The notes under the pieces: generated by a model
What the model was told of the DNA's origin: nothing
The model's database searches: none
What the model saw: only the letters and a program-made list of their open reading frames with translations
Assembly: GCF_018137945.1 (NCBI RefSeq)
Contig: NZ_CP073089.1
Location: forward strand, 1,178,001-1,242,000
Direction: 5' to 3'
Length of the DNA: 64,000 bases
DNA from: Brevibacterium sp. W7.2
GTDB taxonomy: Bacteria > Actinomycetota > Actinomycetes > Actinomycetales > Brevibacteriaceae
Made by a program: the position numbers and the translations under genes
In this document: positions 60,440 to 64,000 of the stretch, one piece after another
Position numbering within the stretch: position 1 is the first letter of the stretch
Layout: each line of letters opens with the position of its first letter

Positions 60440-61101
60440 TTCGCCGGTGTCGCGTCGGCGGGGGTCTCAGCAGCGTCGCCCGCCGGCTGCTCCGCGTCCG
60501 CGGAGTACTGGGCGACCACCTCGGCGGCGATGCGCTTGGCATCATCCGAGGTCGGCCCCTCTGCGGAGAACACGGCCCGGCGGTAGTACTCGAGTTCGAC
60601 GATCGAATCCCGGATGTCGCCGAGGGCGCGATGGCCGCCGAGCTTCGCCGGTGCCTGGTAGTAGGCGCGGGGGAACCACTGCTTCGACAGCTCCTTGATC
60701 GAGGAGACGTCGATGATGCGGTAGTGGAGGTAGGCGACGAGGTCGGGCATCTGCTTGTTGAGGAACACCTTGTCGGTGCCCACCGAGTTCCCGCCCAGCG
60801 GGGCCTTGCCGGCCTCCTTGACGTGCGTCTTCACATAGTCGAGGACCTGGGCCTGCGCCTCGGCGACGGTCGTGCCGGCGTCGAGTTCGGTGATCAGCCC
60901 GGAATCGGTGTGCATCTTCGTGACGAAGTCGTTCATGTTCGCCCGGGCCGCCGCCGAGGGCCGGATGACGATGTCGATGCCCTCATCGAGCGGTCGGAGC
61001 TCGAAGTCGGTGACGATCGCGGCGATCTCGATGAGTTCGTCACGCGCCTCGTCGAGGCCGGTCATTTCGCAGTCGATCCACACAATTCTGTCGTTGCTCA
61101 C
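60436..61101 (-). CDS. orn: oligoribonuclease
   Basis: 221 aa DEDDh exonuclease that degrades 2-5-nt RNA and pGpG. D10 and E12 in VWIDCEMTGLD, a GNSVGTDKVFLNKQMPDL segment with the second D, YHYRIIDVSSIKEL (third), and HRALGDIRDSI (H and last D). A C-terminal Ala/Asp-rich tail of ~25 residues is dispensable in the family. Essential in many actinomycetes. Confidence 0.97.
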   Translation of the reverse strand: MSNDRIVWIDCEMTGLDEARDELIEIAAIVTDFELRPLDEGIDIVIRPSAAARANMNDFVTKMHTDSGLITELDAGTTVAEAQAQVLDYVKTHVKEAGKAPLGGNSVGTDKVFLNKQMPDLVAYLHYRIIDVSSIKELSKQWFPRAYYQAPAKLGGHRALGDIRDSIVELEYYRRAVFSAEGPTSDDAKRIAAEVVAQYSADAEQPAGDAAETPADATPAN

Positions 61102-61274
61102 GCTGCCAGCTTAACGGTGTGCGGGTCGGGACAAGCCGAGTGGGTCTGTGTGTCCGCTGACACACGCTGAGTGCATCCGCAGAACACCGCCGCCGTCGGT
61201 GACCTAAACTTGTACTGACCTCTGCCCGGACAGGGTGGGAGGAATCGTGCCGACTCGAGGAGAAGGTTTTTCGC

Positions 61275-62894
61275 GTGCGTTACACACTTGCTGTGATTCT
61301 CATGGTGGTGGGTGTCGTTGTCTCAGGGCTCGGGCTGCTCCAGAAGACCCTGTGGGCCCCCTCCGACACGATCACCGCCACGACGCAGATCGACGGGTCG
61401 GCCCCGGCCGTCATCGTCGATCCGGGCATGCTCAACCTCTATGACACGCCCGCGACGCTGACCGCCCAGGGCACCGGTGATCTCACGATCGCGCAGGCCC
61501 CGATCGAGAGCATCGACGCCTGGGTCGGCGATTCCCCGGCCGCCCGGATCACCGGACTCGCCGCGGAGAACGGTCTCACCGTCGAGCCGAAGGAGGGCGA
61601 GGCAGAGCTGCCGAACCCGGTCGGCTCCGACCTCTGGGAGGCCGAGGTCACCGGCACCGACACCGTGAGCCTCGACTGGGACTCCGACCCCAACCGCACA
61701 GGGTTCCTCATCGCCGGCTCCGGCGCCCCCGGCGACGTCACCTCGGTGTCCCTGTCCTGGCCCAACCGCGCCGACACCCCCTGGGCGATCCCGCTGATGA
61801 TCGCCGGCGGCGCGATCTTCGTCATCGGCCTCATCCTCCTCTTCCTCGGCCGTCGCACCGCGAAGCGCGAAGCCAACCGCCGCCAGGCCCGGCAGGACCG
61901 CCGGCGCAAGCTCGCCGAATACGGCACGGCCTTCGCCATCGTCCCGGTCCTCGCGCTCAGCGCGTGCGGCCCCGCCGAGCTGCCGACCCCCGAAGCCTCA
62001 CCGGCCCCGACGACGCCGATGGCCGGGGTGAGCAGCGGCCAGGCTGAGCGCATCCTCGGCGCCGTCGCCACCGACATCGCCGCCGCGGACAAGGAGACCG
62101 ACGCGAAGAAGCTCGAGGCCCGCGCCACCGGACCCGCACTCGAACAGCGCACCGCCGTCTACACGGTCAAGGACAAGGTCAAGGACCAGACGATGCCGCC
62201 GGCGATCGCCGCCGACGACATCGTCGTCAACTTCACCGCCGCGACCGACACGTGGCCGCGGATGACGAGCCTCATCACCTCGGCCGGCGACCAGACGCAG
62301 CTCCTCGTCCTCACCCAGGACGACGCCCGGGCCGACTACAAACTGTGGTCGCAGACCGTTCTCGTCCCCGGCACCGAGCTGCCGGAGATCGCCGACGCCC
62401 GTCAGGGCTCGCAGCCGCTCGACGCGAGCGCGGAGGGCTTCGCGATGACCCCGCAGGCCGCCGTCGCCGACTACGCGAAGGCCCTCGGCGCCGGCGCCTC
62501 GTCGAAGGAGGCGAAGCTCTATGAGCCCGACGACTTCTCGAAGTCGATCTGGGCGAACCAGGACGAGCAGAAGAAGAGCGCGGAAGAGGGCAAGGCCAGC
62601 GTCAAGTACTCGTACGAGCCCGGACAGCAGATCGTCGCCCAGGAGACGGCGGGCGATTCCGCGGTCGTCACCGGCGTCATCACCGCCGAATCGACGATCA
62701 CCCCGCAGTCGACAGGCGGCCGCACGGGCACGCTGACCCTGAGCACCCCGCAGAAGGAGCTCACCGGGGAGAGCAGCACGCAGCAGCCGGTGACGACGAC
62801 GACGTACCAGGTGCTCACCTTCCTCGTGCCGCAGGACGGCAAGCCCCGCCTCATCGGCGGCCTCGAAACCCTCAGCGGAGCCAAGCTCGGCTGA
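61275..62894 (+). CDS. membrane protein with large lipoprotein-like C-terminal domain
   Basis: 539 aa. First membrane segment (about 4-24), an extracellular beta domain (30-165), second membrane segment (about 171-193) and a basic stretch (RRTAKREANRRQARQDRRRK). Then comes a second export-like segment with lipobox-like ALSACGPAE (about 216-230) followed by a ~310-residue exterior region (AERILGAVATDIAAADKETDAKKLEARATGPAL; VVTGVITAESTITPQS). The internal lipobox suggests either an ancestral fusion of a membrane protein and a lipoprotein or an alternative start. Function unknown. Same strand as the next gene, 22 bp apart. Confidence 0.75.
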   Translation: MRYTLAVILMVVGVVVSGLGLLQKTLWAPSDTITATTQIDGSAPAVIVDPGMLNLYDTPATLTAQGTGDLTIAQAPIESIDAWVGDSPAARITGLAAENGLTVEPKEGEAELPNPVGSDLWEAEVTGTDTVSLDWDSDPNRTGFLIAGSGAPGDVTSVSLSWPNRADTPWAIPLMIAGGAIFVIGLILLFLGRRTAKREANRRQARQDRRRKLAEYGTAFAIVPVLALSACGPAELPTPEASPAPTTPMAGVSSGQAERILGAVATDIAAADKETDAKKLEARATGPALEQRTAVYTVKDKVKDQTMPPAIAADDIVVNFTAATDTWPRMTSLITSAGDQTQLLVLTQDDARADYKLWSQTVLVPGTELPEIADARQGSQPLDASAEGFAMTPQAAVADYAKALGAGASSKEAKLYEPDDFSKSIWANQDEQKKSAEEGKASVKYSYEPGQQIVAQETAGDSAVVTGVITAESTITPQSTGGRTGTLTLSTPQKELTGESSTQQPVTTTTYQVLTFLVPQDGKPRLIGGLETLSGAKLG

Positions 62895-62916
62895 CGCACC
62901 CAGCAAAGGAGATCCC

Positions 62917-63861
62917 GTGTCTTTCGATCCGAATCAGGGTCCCGGCCCGCAGTCGGGCAGCACCCCTCAGCAGGGGCTCGACCTCTCCGCGGTCCGCACG
63001 AAGAACATGCCCGCCGACGAGGCGGGTGCGCCGGCCGCGGATCCCACCGCGGTGCCGCTGCCCTCGCTCGTCCTCGACGTCGACGAAGCGGTCTTCAACG
63101 ACATTGTCGCGCTCTCCGAGCGCGTGCCCGTCGTCATCGACCTCGCCTCGAGCGCCAGTGACGCAAGCCGTGAGGTCTCCGCCGTCCTCGCGCGCCTCAT
63201 CCCGTCCTACGGCGGCAGGCTCGTGCTCGCGAAGGTCGACGTCGACCAGAACCCGCGGGTCGCCCAGGCCTTCGGCGTCCAGTCGACCCCGACGGTCGTC
63301 GCGATCATCAAGGGCCAGCCGGTGCCGCTGTTCCAGAGCACGCTGCCCGAACCGCAGATCGCGGCCTACTTCGACGAGCTCCTCACCCTCGCCGCGGAGA
63401 ACGGCGTGAGCGGTCACGCGGTCGTCGGGGGAGCCGAACCCGAACCGGCCGGCCCCAAGCATCCCGAGGCCGAGGAGGCCCTGGCCGCCGGGGACTTCGA
63501 CACCGCCGAATCCCTCTTCAAGGCGGCACTGGCCGCCTCACCGGCCGATGACGAGGCGAAGTTCGGCCTCGCCCGCGCCGGCCTCGGCCGCCGCCTCATC
63601 GACGCCGACCCCGACGAGCTCATCGCCGCCGCTGACGCCGACCCCGCGGATGTCGAGGCCGCGAAGGCCGCCGCCGACGCCGAGGTCGTCAGCGGCAACC
63701 CGGCCGGGGCGTTCGACCGCCTGATCTCGCTCATCCGCACGTCCACGGGACCGGAGAAGGAGGCGCTGCGCCTGCGCGTGCTCGACCTCTTCGAGATCGT
63801 CGGACCCGATGACCCGGCCGTCGCCAAAGCACGCACCAAACTGATGAGGGCATTGTTCTGA
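62917..63861 (+). CDS. thioredoxin-fold/TPR co-chaperone (YbbN/CnoX-like)
   Basis: 314 aa. Thioredoxin fold (about 53-145: PSLVLDVDEAVFNDIVALSERVPVVIDLASSASDASREVSAVLARLIPSYGGRLVLAKVDVDQNPRVAQAFGVQSTPTVVAIIKGQPV) without the CXXC motif (SSAS instead), then helical repeats of the TPR type (190-314: AEEALAAGDFDTAESLFKAALAASPADDEAKFGLARAGLGR). This is the YbbN pattern, but with no redox cysteines, so it should be a holdase or adaptor only. Confidence 0.9.
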   Translation: MSFDPNQGPGPQSGSTPQQGLDLSAVRTKNMPADEAGAPAADPTAVPLPSLVLDVDEAVFNDIVALSERVPVVIDLASSASDASREVSAVLARLIPSYGGRLVLAKVDVDQNPRVAQAFGVQSTPTVVAIIKGQPVPLFQSTLPEPQIAAYFDELLTLAAENGVSGHAVVGGAEPEPAGPKHPEAEEALAAGDFDTAESLFKAALAASPADDEAKFGLARAGLGRRLIDADPDELIAAADADPADVEAAKAAADAEVVSGNPAGAFDRLISLIRTSTGPEKEALRLRVLDLFEIVGPDDPAVAKARTKLMRALF

Positions 63862-64000
63862 ACCAGATAGTCCGCCTCACCACCGCCATCCTGTTCACGA
63901 TCACCGGCGTGATCCTGACCGTGCTGGTGGCCTCTGCCATGTCCGTCGTCGGCACCGACGAAGTCACCGAGACCCCGGCCTTCGAAGTCTCCGACGGGTC
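63852..64000 (+). CDS. partial membrane protein, cut by window end
   Basis: An open frame continues past the window edge, reading LNQIVRLTTAILFTITGVIL then TVLVASAMSV: one N-terminal membrane segment and an acidic outer part (TDEVTETPAFEVSDG). The start is unclear; candidates are the codons near 63852-63858 (ATT/CTG), just before the stop of the preceding gene, or a GTG further in. Possibly part of the same operon. Confidence 0.4.
   Translation, partial: MVLNQIVRLTTAILFTITGVILTVLVASAMSVVGTDEVTETPAFEVSDG

Overview
The window is high-GC chromosomal DNA (roughly 68-70% by eye). GTG starts, SufR/COG2345-type and GntR regulators, LPXTG surface proteins, an MT0933-like protein, a DtxR/IdeR-like iron box and a succinate-CoA ligase operon all point to an actinomycete. 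A Brevibacterium-like member of the Micrococcales is my best guess, but nothing here proves the genus.

Layout. 0-2.5 kb: a flavohaemoprotein (hmp) divergent from a four-cysteine ArsR/SufR-like regulator. 2.5-9.1 kb: an M20 amidohydrolase, a BMP-type lipoprotein with adenosine deaminase (nucleoside salvage), a lipoprotein, a GNAT enzyme and a MarR regulator. 9.3-14.7 kb: sucCD, an LPRTG-anchored wall protein with a TPTE repeat stalk, and a threonine-aldolase-type enzyme. 14.7-18.4 kb: a rearranged segment in which truncated copies of rtcB and of a universal stress protein flank a VOC/TetR pair, followed by the intact rtcB and usp. 18.5-25.3 kb: small enzymes and regulators, tRNA-Leu and bcp. 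25.4-32.6 kb: a tightly overlapping operon (transporter, PxpA, DUF1445 hydro-lyase, PxpB-PxpC fusion, biotin carboxylase-BCCP) under a divergent GntR regulator, built for 5-oxoproline or related amide metabolism. 33.0-36.3 kb: an extradiol dioxygenase / DoxX / FAH-family operon with a GntR regulator, probably aromatic catabolism. 36.3-39.6 kb: an AT-richer island bounded by 87-89 bp direct repeats of the tRNA-Lys 3' end, holding two unknown membrane proteins, an IS1249-like insertion sequence with 8-bp target duplications, and a decayed second copy. 39.7-45 kb: a GroES-like protein, a cytidine deaminase-ASCH fusion, a Ser/Asp-rich secreted protein, a membrane-anchored propeller-like protein and tRNA-His. 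45-54.5 kb: a lipoprotein, a PfkB kinase with a DapA-family aldolase, a second LPRTG surface protein, a MarR operon with a perfect 30-bp operator, an iron-regulated siderophore-interacting protein and glutaminase-STAS. 54.6-64 kb: an MT0933-like protein, a two-component system divergent from an MFS transporter, an LmeA-like protein, oligoribonuclease, and a membrane protein followed by a thioredoxin-fold/TPR protein.

The most unusual signals are: the tRNA-Lys island without an integrase; a ~65-bp nested palindromic element present twice (2.5 and 24.6 kb); the rtcB/usp partial duplication; the cytidine deaminase-ASCH fusion; and the pxp operon, whose split proteins add up to the domain set of urea carboxylase. 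All functional statements rest on reading the translated sequences; no database search was run.
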